64,000 nt of DNA from DATAWZ01 sp036266975 (lineage in GTDB: Bacteria; Actinomycetota; Thermoleophilia; Solirubrobacterales; Solirubrobacteraceae), in the NCBI GenBank assembly GCA_036266975.1, contig DATAWZ010000106.1:1-64000 (forward strand), read 5' to 3'. The notes under the pieces were generated by a model. The model did not search any database and was not told the DNA's origin. It saw only the letters and a list, made by a program, of their open reading frames with translations. Each line of letters opens with the position of its first letter. Position 1 is the first letter of the stretch. Of the stretch, positions 43,256-51,416 are shown in pieces. A program made the translations under genes and the position numbers.

Positions 43256-44292
43256 CAGCCGCTCACGCCCCAGCCATCACGGTCGCAGGTCCTCGCGCCG
43301 AGACGGTTGTCGCGGACCGTGTAGGTGCCCGGGATCTGTGCGAGCTCGAGATAGTGCTCCGTGTTCGCGCCGAGCGCGTTGCCGGTGATGACGAAACTCT
43401 CCAGCACGCGGCCCCCCGGCGCCCCCGCGGTCGACACCCAGATGTCGGCCTGGCTGGTGTCCAGGATGCAGTTCTCGCGCCAGTAGCTGGTCCCTGGCAG
43501 CGTGTCGTACTGGAACCAGGCAATGCCGATCTGCCCTCCGTCGATGACATTGTGCTCGATGACGCTGTCTCGGTAGCGGACCGAGACACCAGTGCTGCTG
43601 AAGCCGGTGATCGTGTTGTACGTCACGGTTGCCTTGATCGCCTTCAGGTAGATCCCGTGGCGGCCGTACGGGATCGCTCCGTCGAGCCCGGTGTCGAGAA
43701 TCCCGTTACCGGTCACCAGGAACGACTCGCCCTCGAGGTACATGCCTGAGTTGCCTGTGCGCTCGAGGAGGTTGTTCTCGATGCGCCAGCCAGCGTCTCC
43801 CGAGTCGGCGGATTCTATCCCGAACTGCCCGACGTTCGAGATCACATCGTGGGCGATGGTGATGCCGTCGTCCGGGGGGCCGAGTCCGCTCCCGAGTACG
43901 CCGTTCGCCGGTGCGCTGATCGAGAGGTTTTCGAAGGTCAGCGCGCTCACACCGCGCAGGTAGACTCCGAGTGGCAGCAGCGCGCGGCCGCCACCGTAGC
44001 TTCCGTAGACGATCGGCGCCCCCGGCCGTCCCGAGACCTGCGGTCCCAGGGTCGAGTCGTCGAAGTGCTCCCCGCCACGGAAGAGGACGTGATCGCCGGG
44101 ACGCAGCGCGGCCCGGTCCACGCGCGCGATGGTCCGCCAGGCGTGGGCCGGACTCCGCCCCGAGTGAGCGTCCGAACCGGAGTTGCTCACGTAGTAGGTC
44201 ACGGCCCCCGATCCGCCGTGGCGCGCCTCGCTGCCCGCGGATATTGCCAGCGCAGCGACGAGGCCGGCGAGCGGGAGCGCATATCGAGCCAG
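43255..44292 (-). CDS. Secreted right-handed beta-helix protein
   Basis: About 345 residues. A hydrophobic N-terminus (ARYALPLAGLVAALAISAG) is followed by YYVSNSGSDAHSGRSPAHAWRTIARVDR, the entry seen in many carbohydrate-binding or lyase beta-helix proteins, and by repeats such as NLLERTGNSGMYLEGE, NGILDTGLDGAIP, NTITGFSSTGVSVRYRDS and NVIDGGQIGIAW. It lies between two paralogous GT-C-like genes, so it may trim or bind their product. No ATG, GTG or TTG exists near the signal peptide; a CTG at 44292 is the nearest candidate, and the frame stays open upstream into the preceding gene. Confidence 0.72.
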   Translation of the reverse strand: MARYALPLAGLVAALAISAGSEARHGGSGAVTYYVSNSGSDAHSGRSPAHAWRTIARVDRAALRPGDHVLFRGGEHFDDSTLGPQVSGRPGAPIVYGSYGGGRALLPLGVYLRGVSALTFENLSISAPANGVLGSGLGPPDDGITIAHDVISNVGQFGIESADSGDAGWRIENNLLERTGNSGMYLEGESFLVTGNGILDTGLDGAIPYGRHGIYLKAIKATVTYNTITGFSSTGVSVRYRDSVIEHNVIDGGQIGIAWFQYDTLPGTSYWRENCILDTSQADIWVSTAGAPGGRVLESFVITGNALGANTEHYLELAQIPGTYTVRDNRLGARTCDRDGWGVSG

Positions 44293-44311
44293 CCGTCGTG
44301 GGACGGCGTGC

Positions 44312-46549
44312 TTAGGACGGGGTGAGCGGATAGGAGGCCCCCAGGAGGCGTTCGAGCTTGGCCCGGTCGAGCTCCTGCACGAGGAACGGCGGCTGGTCGG
44401 CGATGGTGTCCGCGATGCGGTTGGCTCGGTAGAAGTACGTGCCCAGGGTGCGCCGCTGCTGCCCGGGCTGCAGGAGGGGCGCTCCACCGTTGGCGAATGC
44501 GTCATAGGGCGCGTTCGTGATCGACTGGGCGTGGTCGATGATCAGGAACCGCACGCCGATGTTCCACATCTCCGCTGCTGCCTGCGCCCAGTTCGCTCCG
44601 ACCTCGACCTGCCGCAGCAGCTGGTAGCCGGCCTCCGCCGAGGAGACCTCGGCGGCACTCGCCGCTCCCGTCCTCGACAGCGTGAGGACCGGGTGGGCGG
44701 TCGATCCGGTGACGTAGTAGCTCGTATTGGGATCGGACGCGACGGTGCCGGAGATCGTCGAAGCCGGGATGAACCGCGCGAGGGAGTACTCCTCTTGGAG
44801 AGGGCCTCGCAGGTAGGAGATGCTCGTCGGCAGCGCGCTGAGCGACACCAGGCGGAAGCCCGCCGAGAGGACGAAGGTCGCGACGATCAGCCGCCGCGTC
44901 GCGCCGGCGCGCATCTCGGCCAGCATGAGTGCGACCCCGCACGCGAGCGGGAGCTGTGCCAGCAGCATGATCGGCTGCCAGAGCGCGAGGTGCGCGCCGA
45001 CCGCTCCCGCCGTCCCCCACAGGAAGCAGGGCAAGAACCACAGCGCCATCAGCGGCTGGCCACGGCGCCACAGCCGTACCATCCCCACCAATCCGATCCC
45101 GCCGATCGTGTACAAGAGGGACCACCGCACGCCGGCACCCCAGTAGAGGGTCGGGTGCTTGACGGAGGTGTTGGCCGGCGTGTGCCCGTCGAACAAGGAG
45201 ATCTGCCACGCGATCACCTCGACGGTGAAGCTCGCGCTCGCCACGGCCAGTAGCGACGTTGGCGACCAGCCCGCGAGCGAGACGCCGTCGGTCGCGGACT
45301 CGCGCCGGCGCCTGCGACGAACCGGCAGACGCGCTGCCCGTCGGCGGGCGCCGAGCGCCACGAGCGAGGCGAGCGCAGCGACGCCGGCGGCCGCGCCGGC
45401 GACCCCCCACCCGCTCACCTGCCAGATGCTCGACGTCCGGTCGATGGAATAGGCCGGCCACGCCGTTGCGGCCGCGAAGCCTCCAAAGATTGCCACCGGC
45501 GTCATCGCCGCCGCGAGCGTGGCCCGGCGCTCCGGTCGGCAGGCTTGCAGCGCGCAGAGGATCATGAAGAGATCGCCGGTGAGCGGGCTGATCGTCATGG
45601 CGAGTCCGACGCCGCAGACCCCGAGCGCCAGCCGCCAGAGCCGGGCGGGGCCGTCGAGCAGCACAAGCGTGTACAGCCCGATCGCGGTCGCAAGCGTCTG
45701 CGAGTAGTACCCCGCGTACATCAGGCCGTTGAGACTGAAATCCCCGGTGGAGATCACGTCGGCAGGCCCGAGCACCAGCAGCAACACCGGCAGGCTCAGC
45801 CACGCGGCGCGACGGGAGACGTGGCGGCGCGCGAGCAGGAAGAAGGCATGCAACAGCAGCGCCGTGTACAGCAAGCCGGCAAGCGCGAACAGGCGGTACG
45901 CCGCGCGAGGGTCGATGAGGTCGCCGAGCGGCGAGACCTTGCGCCAGATGTAGGCGAGCAGCTGGAGGTCTGGCGTCGCGTGGGCGCCGGTCCCGTTCGT
46001 TACCGAGATGATCGGGTCGAAGCTCGTCAGCGGGTGGAAGGCGAGCGTCCGCAGCATCGCCAGGTACGTCGGGGTGCTGCCCACGACGTGCAGGCCGTAG
46101 CGACTGAAGGCCGCGATCACCTGCAGGACGAGCAGGCCGCCGACTGCGGTGAGCCCTGCGAAGCGGACGCGGTCGACGGTGGCCGCACGCGCGAGTACGG
46201 CGGCGACGAGCCGGCTCTCGCGCACGGCCCGCGGCACAGCGAAGCCGCCGGCCCCTGCGAGCGCGCGCGAGCGACGCCCACCGGGCGACCACCATACGCT
46301 GCCCACCGACAGGCAGCCGAAGCCGAGGATCCCGGCGATGGCGAACAGCGCCGAGCTCGACGGGATCGCGTGGAAGTTGCCGGAGAAGAGGTGCGGGATC
46401 ACCCACTCGACGATCAGGACGATGAGCCCCATCGCCGTGCAGACCCCGAAGGCCAGGCCGACGATGCGCCGCGTCTGGTACTCCTCCCGCTCGCCCGCGG
46501 AGAGCTCCGACGCACCCGGGCGCTCGCGGTCAGGGGAGTCGCTGCTCAT
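44312..46549 (-). CDS. Large GT-C-like membrane protein, paralog of the one at 41033
   Basis: 745 residues. Two extra N-terminal helices (VGLAFGVCTAMGLIVLIVEW, SALFAIAGILGFGCLSVGSVWW), then the same order as its paralog: FSRYGLHVVGSTPTYLAMLR, HATPDLQLLAYIWR, STGDFSLNGLMYAGYYS, later ASDPNTSYYVTGSTAHPVL and MWNIGVRFLIIDH. ATG 46549 begins a charged cytoplasmic leader (SSDSPDRERPGAS). The pair with 41033 is an old duplication, since only short blocks are shared. A transferase working on polyprenyl-linked sugars is the best guess. Confidence 0.7.
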   Translation of the reverse strand: MSSDSPDRERPGASELSAGEREEYQTRRIVGLAFGVCTAMGLIVLIVEWVIPHLFSGNFHAIPSSSALFAIAGILGFGCLSVGSVWWSPGGRRSRALAGAGGFAVPRAVRESRLVAAVLARAATVDRVRFAGLTAVGGLLVLQVIAAFSRYGLHVVGSTPTYLAMLRTLAFHPLTSFDPIISVTNGTGAHATPDLQLLAYIWRKVSPLGDLIDPRAAYRLFALAGLLYTALLLHAFFLLARRHVSRRAAWLSLPVLLLVLGPADVISTGDFSLNGLMYAGYYSQTLATAIGLYTLVLLDGPARLWRLALGVCGVGLAMTISPLTGDLFMILCALQACRPERRATLAAAMTPVAIFGGFAAATAWPAYSIDRTSSIWQVSGWGVAGAAAGVAALASLVALGARRRAARLPVRRRRRRESATDGVSLAGWSPTSLLAVASASFTVEVIAWQISLFDGHTPANTSVKHPTLYWGAGVRWSLLYTIGGIGLVGMVRLWRRGQPLMALWFLPCFLWGTAGAVGAHLALWQPIMLLAQLPLACGVALMLAEMRAGATRRLIVATFVLSAGFRLVSLSALPTSISYLRGPLQEEYSLARFIPASTISGTVASDPNTSYYVTGSTAHPVLTLSRTGAASAAEVSSAEAGYQLLRQVEVGANWAQAAAEMWNIGVRFLIIDHAQSITNAPYDAFANGGAPLLQPGQQRRTLGTYFYRANRIADTIADQPPFLVQELDRAKLERLLGASYPLTPS

Positions 46550-46607
46550 CGCTGGCCTGCGGCGCGGGCCCCGGCGCCCCGGGGCGCTCTCAACCGGCGC
46601 TCGCCGC

Positions 46608-47447
46608 CTAGTCGGCCGTAGGCCCGCTGTCCGCGAGGCATACGTGGGTGTCGTACCAACCTGGGAGCGGCCGCCCGAGCACCGTGGAGAGCGCTCGGCG
46701 CAGGACCCGTGTGGGGCGGGTGCGATTCATCAGCGAGTCGTCGCCGAAACGCCGATAGTCGCGAAAGATCCGACAGTAGGCGGCCTCGGCGGTCGCTCGA
46801 TCGCCCCACGCGTCGCCGAGGTCGTCGCCGAACGGGCCCGAGGAGATCTCCTCGAAGCGGTAGGTGAGAGGCGAGCCGTCGAGCCGCGTGGTGACGATCT
46901 CACGCTGGTCCATGCCCTGCTGCTGCACCACGGCGAAGCGCCCATACCCGAGGCTCTCGAGCAGGTCGAACTCCTCGAGCAGCGTCGCCCAGCGCGCCTT
47001 CTCGGACTCGATCGACAGGTACCGGGGCCGCTCATCGAACTGCCGCAGCGATTCCAGGCACACGCGGTCGGTGCCTTCGATGTCGATCTTCATGTACCAC
47101 GGGATGCCATGCTCGCGCAGGGTCTCGGCAAAGTCGGTGGCGGGCACCTCGATCGCCTCGCTCTCACCGCGCGTTGAGTTGCGGGCCACCCAGGTCTCGT
47201 CGACCGTCCCCCAGGCGTCGTCAAGCGAGTGGCGGAAGAAGCGGACCGTCCCGTGGCCGTCGGCGGTGACGGCGCCGGCGACGATCGTCATCTGGCCCGC
47301 GGCAATCTCCGGCGCGAACCGCTCATGGGCGTGCGCAACGTGGTCCGGGTCGGCCTCGAATGCAACCACCCGGTATCCCTTGGCCAGGTAGAAGGCCGAG
47401 TCGTGGCCCCGATGCATCCCTATGTCGTACACCAAGTCGGCAGGCAT
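46608..47447 (-). CDS. FkbM-family methyltransferase
   Basis: 279 residues. The N-terminal VYDIGMHRGHDSAFYLAKGYRVVAFEADP is the SAM-binding motif of FkbM-type O-methyltransferases, and YMKIDIEGTDRVCLESL carries the conserved acidic motif. The C-terminal 100 residues (EISSGPFGDDLGDAWG, YDTHVCLADSG) are a branch-specific extension. ATG 47447 begins at the SAM-binding strand with no extra N-terminus. It would O-methylate sugars of the surface glycan. Transcribed with the flippase upstream (33-bp gap). Confidence 0.85.
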   Translation of the reverse strand: MPADLVYDIGMHRGHDSAFYLAKGYRVVAFEADPDHVAHAHERFAPEIAAGQMTIVAGAVTADGHGTVRFFRHSLDDAWGTVDETWVARNSTRGESEAIEVPATDFAETLREHGIPWYMKIDIEGTDRVCLESLRQFDERPRYLSIESEKARWATLLEEFDLLESLGYGRFAVVQQQGMDQREIVTTRLDGSPLTYRFEEISSGPFGDDLGDAWGDRATAEAAYCRIFRDYRRFGDDSLMNRTRPTRVLRRALSTVLGRPLPGWYDTHVCLADSGPTAD

Positions 47448-47480
47448 GATGTCGACCGCTCGGCGACCGGCCGATTCCCA

Positions 47481-48845
47481 TCATAGCGACGCCTCCGAGC
47501 GGCTCTTGCCGGTGGGAACGGCCCCGCGCGGGTCCTCGACCTCGCCGTCGAACAGGCGCCGTGGGCGCCGCGGGGCGGACGTGCCGAACAGCACCTCGCG
47601 CTGCGTCGTCCTGATCACGCAAAGCAGGAAGACGAGCGCGACCGAGCCGCATGGCAGCTCGGCGAGCGCCGCACCGTAGGCGCCCAGGGGCGGGACGAGG
47701 ATCGCGAGCGCCGGGAGGTAGAGGGCGAGCGACAGGAAGGTCTGGTGTACGACCGGTCGAACGGCGCCAGCCACGATCAGGGCGGTGCCGAGGATTCCGC
47801 ACACGGCGATGAGGAACTCCTCGGCGCACAGAATCGCGAAGGGACCTCCGGCGGGGGCGAAGCGCGCGCCGAACAGGATGCGGATCGCCGGTTCGCCGAG
47901 CACGGCGGCGATCGCGGCGATCGGCGCGCCGGCGAAGATCGTCCACCTGAGCGCGAGCCGCGTCAGGCGGGCGCGCTCGTCGAGATCGCGCATGCTGGCC
48001 AGCCGCGGCGTCAGCGCGGTCTGCACTGCGTTCGCCAGGGGCAGCAGCGAGCCGACGGCGAGCGAGCTCGCGATCGTGAAACGGGAGGTCTGGGCGGGGG
48101 TCGACAAGATCGAGACGGCGATCGTTCCCGACCGGAAGTACAGGACGGCCGCGAGGGCCGTCAGCCCGAGCGGGAAGGCGCGCCGCAGCGCGGGCCAGGC
48201 CGCGTCGCCGCGCACGAAGCGGGCCCGTCGCCGTGCCACGAGCGCCAGTGGGCCGAGCGGGACGATGGAGGCGATCGCGAGCGCGACCATCAGCGCGCCG
48301 GCGCGGTGCGAGAGCGTCGTACAGGTGAGCGCGGCGGCCGCGACCGACGCCATCGCCGCGCCGAGGCGCACCACCGACTCGGGCATGAGGTCCTGCGATG
48401 CGCGCAGGATGCCGGTCAGGCTCGTGAGCGCCGCGCCCGCGATCACATACACGGTCGTGCCGAGCATGACCGCCAGGTTGCCCGCCGCCAAGCCGATGGC
48501 CGCGGCACCCAGGAGCATCGCCGCGCAGATCGGCAGCCGCGCGTGCGCGAGCTCGCGGAAGACCCGACCCCGGTCCTCTGGGGTGCGCGCGCCATCGCGC
48601 ATGATGAGTAGTTGCGCGCCCCCGTCAAGCGCGACGAGCAGGATGCTTGCGTAGGCCAGTGCCGCGCCGACGCTCGCGAACTGGCGCAGCGGAAGCGAGC
48701 GGCCCGCAACCGTGAGCACGACGAGCGCGCTGATCTTCGTGATGAAGTCGGCCCCGAAGGCGAGCGCGGAGTTCTGCACCAGACCGCGCCGCTTCGTGTC
48801 GGCTCGCCCGACCGTGGACCGCGGGCGGCGCGAGTCAGACTTCAC
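47481..48845 (-). CDS. Wzx-like polysaccharide flippase (MOP superfamily)
   Basis: 454 residues, 12-14 membrane helices, from GTG 48845. The start LVQNSALAFGADFITKISALVVLTVAGRSL and FASVGAALAYASILLVALDGGAQLLIMRDGA are typical of lipid-linked oligosaccharide flippases, as is the middle RSGTIAVSILSTPAQTSRFTIASSLAVGSLLPLANAVQTALTPRLA region (read in parts). A Wzx protein beside a Wzm/Wzt exporter means the locus may serve two export routes. It is divergent from the methyltransferase at 48900 across 54 bp. Confidence 0.85.
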   Translation of the reverse strand: MKSDSRRPRSTVGRADTKRRGLVQNSALAFGADFITKISALVVLTVAGRSLPLRQFASVGAALAYASILLVALDGGAQLLIMRDGARTPEDRGRVFRELAHARLPICAAMLLGAAAIGLAAGNLAVMLGTTVYVIAGAALTSLTGILRASQDLMPESVVRLGAAMASVAAAALTCTTLSHRAGALMVALAIASIVPLGPLALVARRRARFVRGDAAWPALRRAFPLGLTALAAVLYFRSGTIAVSILSTPAQTSRFTIASSLAVGSLLPLANAVQTALTPRLASMRDLDERARLTRLALRWTIFAGAPIAAIAAVLGEPAIRILFGARFAPAGGPFAILCAEEFLIAVCGILGTALIVAGAVRPVVHQTFLSLALYLPALAILVPPLGAYGAALAELPCGSVALVFLLCVIRTTQREVLFGTSAPRRPRRLFDGEVEDPRGAVPTGKSRSEASL

Positions 48846-48885
48846 GACGGAAGCTTACTTGCTCTGGCCCCCGATCTAGCGGGGC

Positions 48886-48891
48886 TAGACT
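48886..48891 (+). promoter_or_regulatory. -10 box (TAGACT) of the methyltransferase at 48900
   Basis: TAGACT ends 8 nt before GTG 48900 with no ribosome-binding site, fitting a leaderless mRNA. Confidence 0.45.
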
Positions 48892-48899
48892 GAGCCCCC

Positions 48900-49703
48900 G
48901 TGGCCGATCTCGTCTCCCGAATCGAGGCGCTCGACACGGTGGTCTTCGCGGCGATCCACTCGCAGACGACGCAGGCCGATCGACGCTCGCTGCTGGCGCT
49001 TCATGCCGCCGTTGCGCGTGCCAACGGCGGGTTCTCCTACCTGGAGATCGGCTCGCACCTGGGGGGCTCGCTGCAGGCGGTCATCCAGGACCACCGCTGC
49101 CGGCAGATCACCTCGATCGACCTGCGGCCGCAGGAGCTGGCTGACGCACGCCTGGGCACAGCCCGCTACGAGGGCAACAGCACGGCGCGCATGCTCGAGC
49201 TCCTCTCCCGCCTGCCCGAGCCGGACCTCGGCAAGCTCACCACGATCGACGCGAGCACCTCCGAACTGGATCCCGACGCGGTCCGCAGCGCGCCGGACTG
49301 GTGTTTCGTCGACGCCGAGCACACCGACGAGGCGGTGCTCCGCGACGCTCGCTTCTGTCGGCGCGTCCTCGGTTCCGCCGGCGTGATCGCCTTCCACGAC
49401 TGCAAGACGACGCCGGCGGCGATTCGCGACTTCCTGCGCGAGGCCGAGCACGACTTCACCTACGCAGTCGCGCTCCCGGGCTCGGTGTTTGCCGTCGAGT
49501 TCGGTGACCGCGCGATACTGCGCTCGCCCGCAGTGGCCCGTGCCGGCGGTGGTTGGTGGCATTCGCTGCTCTGGCGGCTCGCGAACCTGCGGCCGGGCTC
49601 CTCGCGGCTGGTGAGCGCCGGCTGGCTCGTCCAGCGGGGCCTCGACGTCGTCGCGCTGCGCCTCTCGCGGCGCCGGCGGTCGGATCGGACGCTCGCCGCG
49701 TGA
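48900..49703 (+). CDS. Class I SAM-dependent methyltransferase (Methyltransf_24 type)
   Basis: 267 residues. FSYLEIGSHLGGSLQAVIQD is the SAM-binding motif, ITSIDLRPQEL the second strand, DWCFVDAEHTDEAVLRDARF the metal/substrate region and GVIAFHDCKTTPAAIRDFL the family-specific end. Such enzymes methylate sugars or small molecules in glycan and antibiotic loci. The last 60 residues (WWHSLLWRLANLRPGSSRL) are basic and hydrophobic and may touch the membrane. The start GTG 48900 is set by the TAGACT box. Confidence 0.85.
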   Translation: MADLVSRIEALDTVVFAAIHSQTTQADRRSLLALHAAVARANGGFSYLEIGSHLGGSLQAVIQDHRCRQITSIDLRPQELADARLGTARYEGNSTARMLELLSRLPEPDLGKLTTIDASTSELDPDAVRSAPDWCFVDAEHTDEAVLRDARFCRRVLGSAGVIAFHDCKTTPAAIRDFLREAEHDFTYAVALPGSVFAVEFGDRAILRSPAVARAGGGWWHSLLWRLANLRPGSSRLVSAGWLVQRGLDVVALRLSRRRRSDRTLAA

Positions 49704-49739
49704 GGGCGGGGCGATCGGGACGGTCCCCGTCCGACCGTC

Positions 49740-49745
49740 TATCCT
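49740..49745 (+). promoter_or_regulatory. -10 box (TATCCT) of the Pro/Thr-rich protein gene
   Basis: TATCCT ends 6 nt before GTG 49752, placing transcription start at the start codon. Confidence 0.45.
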
Positions 49746-49751
49746 GGCGAC

Positions 49752-50462
49752 GTGGATCGGGGCTTGATGAGCGGAGCTGCGGGCGACGAGGCGGGGCGCC
49801 TCGAGCAGGCGGTTGCCCAGCTCCACCTGCGGGTGGTGTCTTCGTCGGCGGCGCCATCGCCGCCACTCGCCGCACCCGTCGGCGCCCCTCCGCCGGCGCG
49901 CTCGCTCGGTGCGCGCATCCAGTTCTGGTCGGCCCCGGCCGGCGTGATCGCCTTGACGGGGGCCGCGGTACTCGCGGTCAGCGGCGCCTTCAAGGGCGGG
50001 AGCCCGCCGGCGCCCGCGCTCGCGCAGGTGGCGCCGACGATCGCGCAGCCCGCCGTGGTCGCTGGAGTTCCCGCGGCGGGCGCGCACCGTGCCGCGCGGG
50101 CCACCGTCCATCGGGCCGCTCACGCGGCGCCCCGGGGGACGGCCACCGCCCACGCGCCCGCGGTGGCGACCACTCCGCCGGCCACGAGCACCCCGCCGGT
50201 CACCGCGACCAGCGCCCCGACGGCCTCGGTGCCGTCCACGCCGGGGCAGACGACGCGGCCCGCGGCGCCTAAGCACACCTCGTCGCCGTCGACGCCGAGC
50301 CATACGACGACCCCATCGGCGCCCACGCATACCTCGACGCCGTCCACCCCGCCCCCGAGCACGACCACGAGCACGCCGGCCGCGCCGTCGGGCGGCTCGA
50401 CCGCCATCCCCGGCGCGGCGACGCACGGCACCCCCGTCTCCGTTCCGGGCCGGGCGCCGTAA
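49752..50462 (+). CDS. Membrane-anchored Pro/Thr/Ser-rich (mucin-like) protein
   Basis: 236 residues. A cytoplasmic stretch of about 65 residues with a possible coiled coil (EAGRLEQAVAQLHLRVV), one helix (AGVIALTGAAVLAVSGAF) and an outer region of about 140 residues made almost only of Ala, Pro, Thr and Ser, with imperfect repeats such as SPSTPSHTTTPSAP and THTSTPSTPPPSTTT. Such tails span the cell wall and are common O-glycosylation targets. No catalytic domain. Its place inside a glycan locus suggests it could be an acceptor, which is inference. Confidence 0.7.
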   Translation: MDRGLMSGAAGDEAGRLEQAVAQLHLRVVSSSAAPSPPLAAPVGAPPPARSLGARIQFWSAPAGVIALTGAAVLAVSGAFKGGSPPAPALAQVAPTIAQPAVVAGVPAAGAHRAARATVHRAAHAAPRGTATAHAPAVATTPPATSTPPVTATSAPTASVPSTPGQTTRPAAPKHTSSPSTPSHTTTPSAPTHTSTPSTPPPSTTTSTPAAPSGGSTAIPGAATHGTPVSVPGRAP

Positions 50463-50497
50463 CGCCACCGAGGCGGACGCCGGCGCAGCCGCCGCGG

Positions 50498-51400
50498 CTA
50501 CGCCCGCGCCGGGATTCGCGCGACGGCATCCGGCACGCCCTCGCGCGAGGTCGGCCAGCGCGGCTCCCAGCCGAGCTCCTGCTTGATCAGCGCGTTGCTG
50601 CTGCGCGCCGAGCGCGTCACCGCCCGCACCGGGTCGGCGCCGGCGACGAGCCGGGCGATCGGCGCGGGGATCCGGCGCGCCGGGCCACGGCCGAGCGCGC
50701 TCGCCGCGAAGCCGACGAACTCCGCGTAGGTCACCGGGTCGTCGTCGACGACGTGGTAGATCGACCCCGACGGCGCCCGCTCGACGCTCTCGCAGACCGC
50801 CGTCGCGACGTCCTCGACCCGCACCACGTCCCACCAGTTCAGCCCCGAGCCGACGATCGCCAGCCGCCCGGGCGCCCGCAGACGCCCCACGATCTCCTGC
50901 GCGAACCACCCGCCCGGTCCGTACACGTGGCTCGGCCGCAGGATCACGCTCGGCAGCCCGGATTCGCGCACGAGCTTCTCCCCCTGCTGCTTGGAGTGCC
51001 CGTAGGCCGTGCGCACCGGCAGCGGCGCATCCTCGGAGAGCACCGCGCCGCCGGCGTCGCCGGTGACGACGGTGGAGGCGAAGACCACGCGCGGCCCGCC
51101 CGCCGCGGTGCACGCGTGCAGCAGCCTGCGGGTCCCCTCGACGTTGACCTCGTCGATGCGCCGCCGACTGCGCTGCGTGGCGATCTCCGCGGCGAGGTGC
51201 ACGACGCAGTCCGCCCCGGCCTCCTGCAGCGCACGCGTGAGCGTCGCGGTGTCCGACAGGTCGCCGCGGGCCGGCTCGCAGCCCGGAGGCTCGGAGCCGG
51301 CGCGGCGGACGAGCACCCCGACGACGTGCTCGCGCTCGAGCAGCTGCGCGCACACCACCCGCCCGAGAAAGCCGCTGGCGCCGGTGACGAAGACCCTCAT
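50498..51400 (-). CDS. NAD-dependent epimerase/dehydratase family protein
   Basis: 300 residues. FVTGASGFLGRVV (NAD loop), catalytic Tyr133 and Lys137 in YGHSKQQGEKL, LRPSHVYGPGG and YHVVDDDPVTYAEFVGFA. It is an extended SDR, closest in look to the nucleoside-diphosphate-sugar epimerases. ATG 51400 opens directly on the first strand. It is the last gene of a minus-strand run from 56619 down. Substrate unknown. Confidence 0.87.
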   Translation of the reverse strand: MRVFVTGASGFLGRVVCAQLLEREHVVGVLVRRAGSEPPGCEPARGDLSDTATLTRALQEAGADCVVHLAAEIATQRSRRRIDEVNVEGTRRLLHACTAAGGPRVVFASTVVTGDAGGAVLSEDAPLPVRTAYGHSKQQGEKLVRESGLPSVILRPSHVYGPGGWFAQEIVGRLRAPGRLAIVGSGLNWWDVVRVEDVATAVCESVERAPSGSIYHVVDDDPVTYAEFVGFAASALGRGPARRIPAPIARLVAGADPVRAVTRSARSSNALIKQELGWEPRWPTSREGVPDAVARIPARA

Positions 51401-51416
51401 GCGCCGGCGACCGCCG

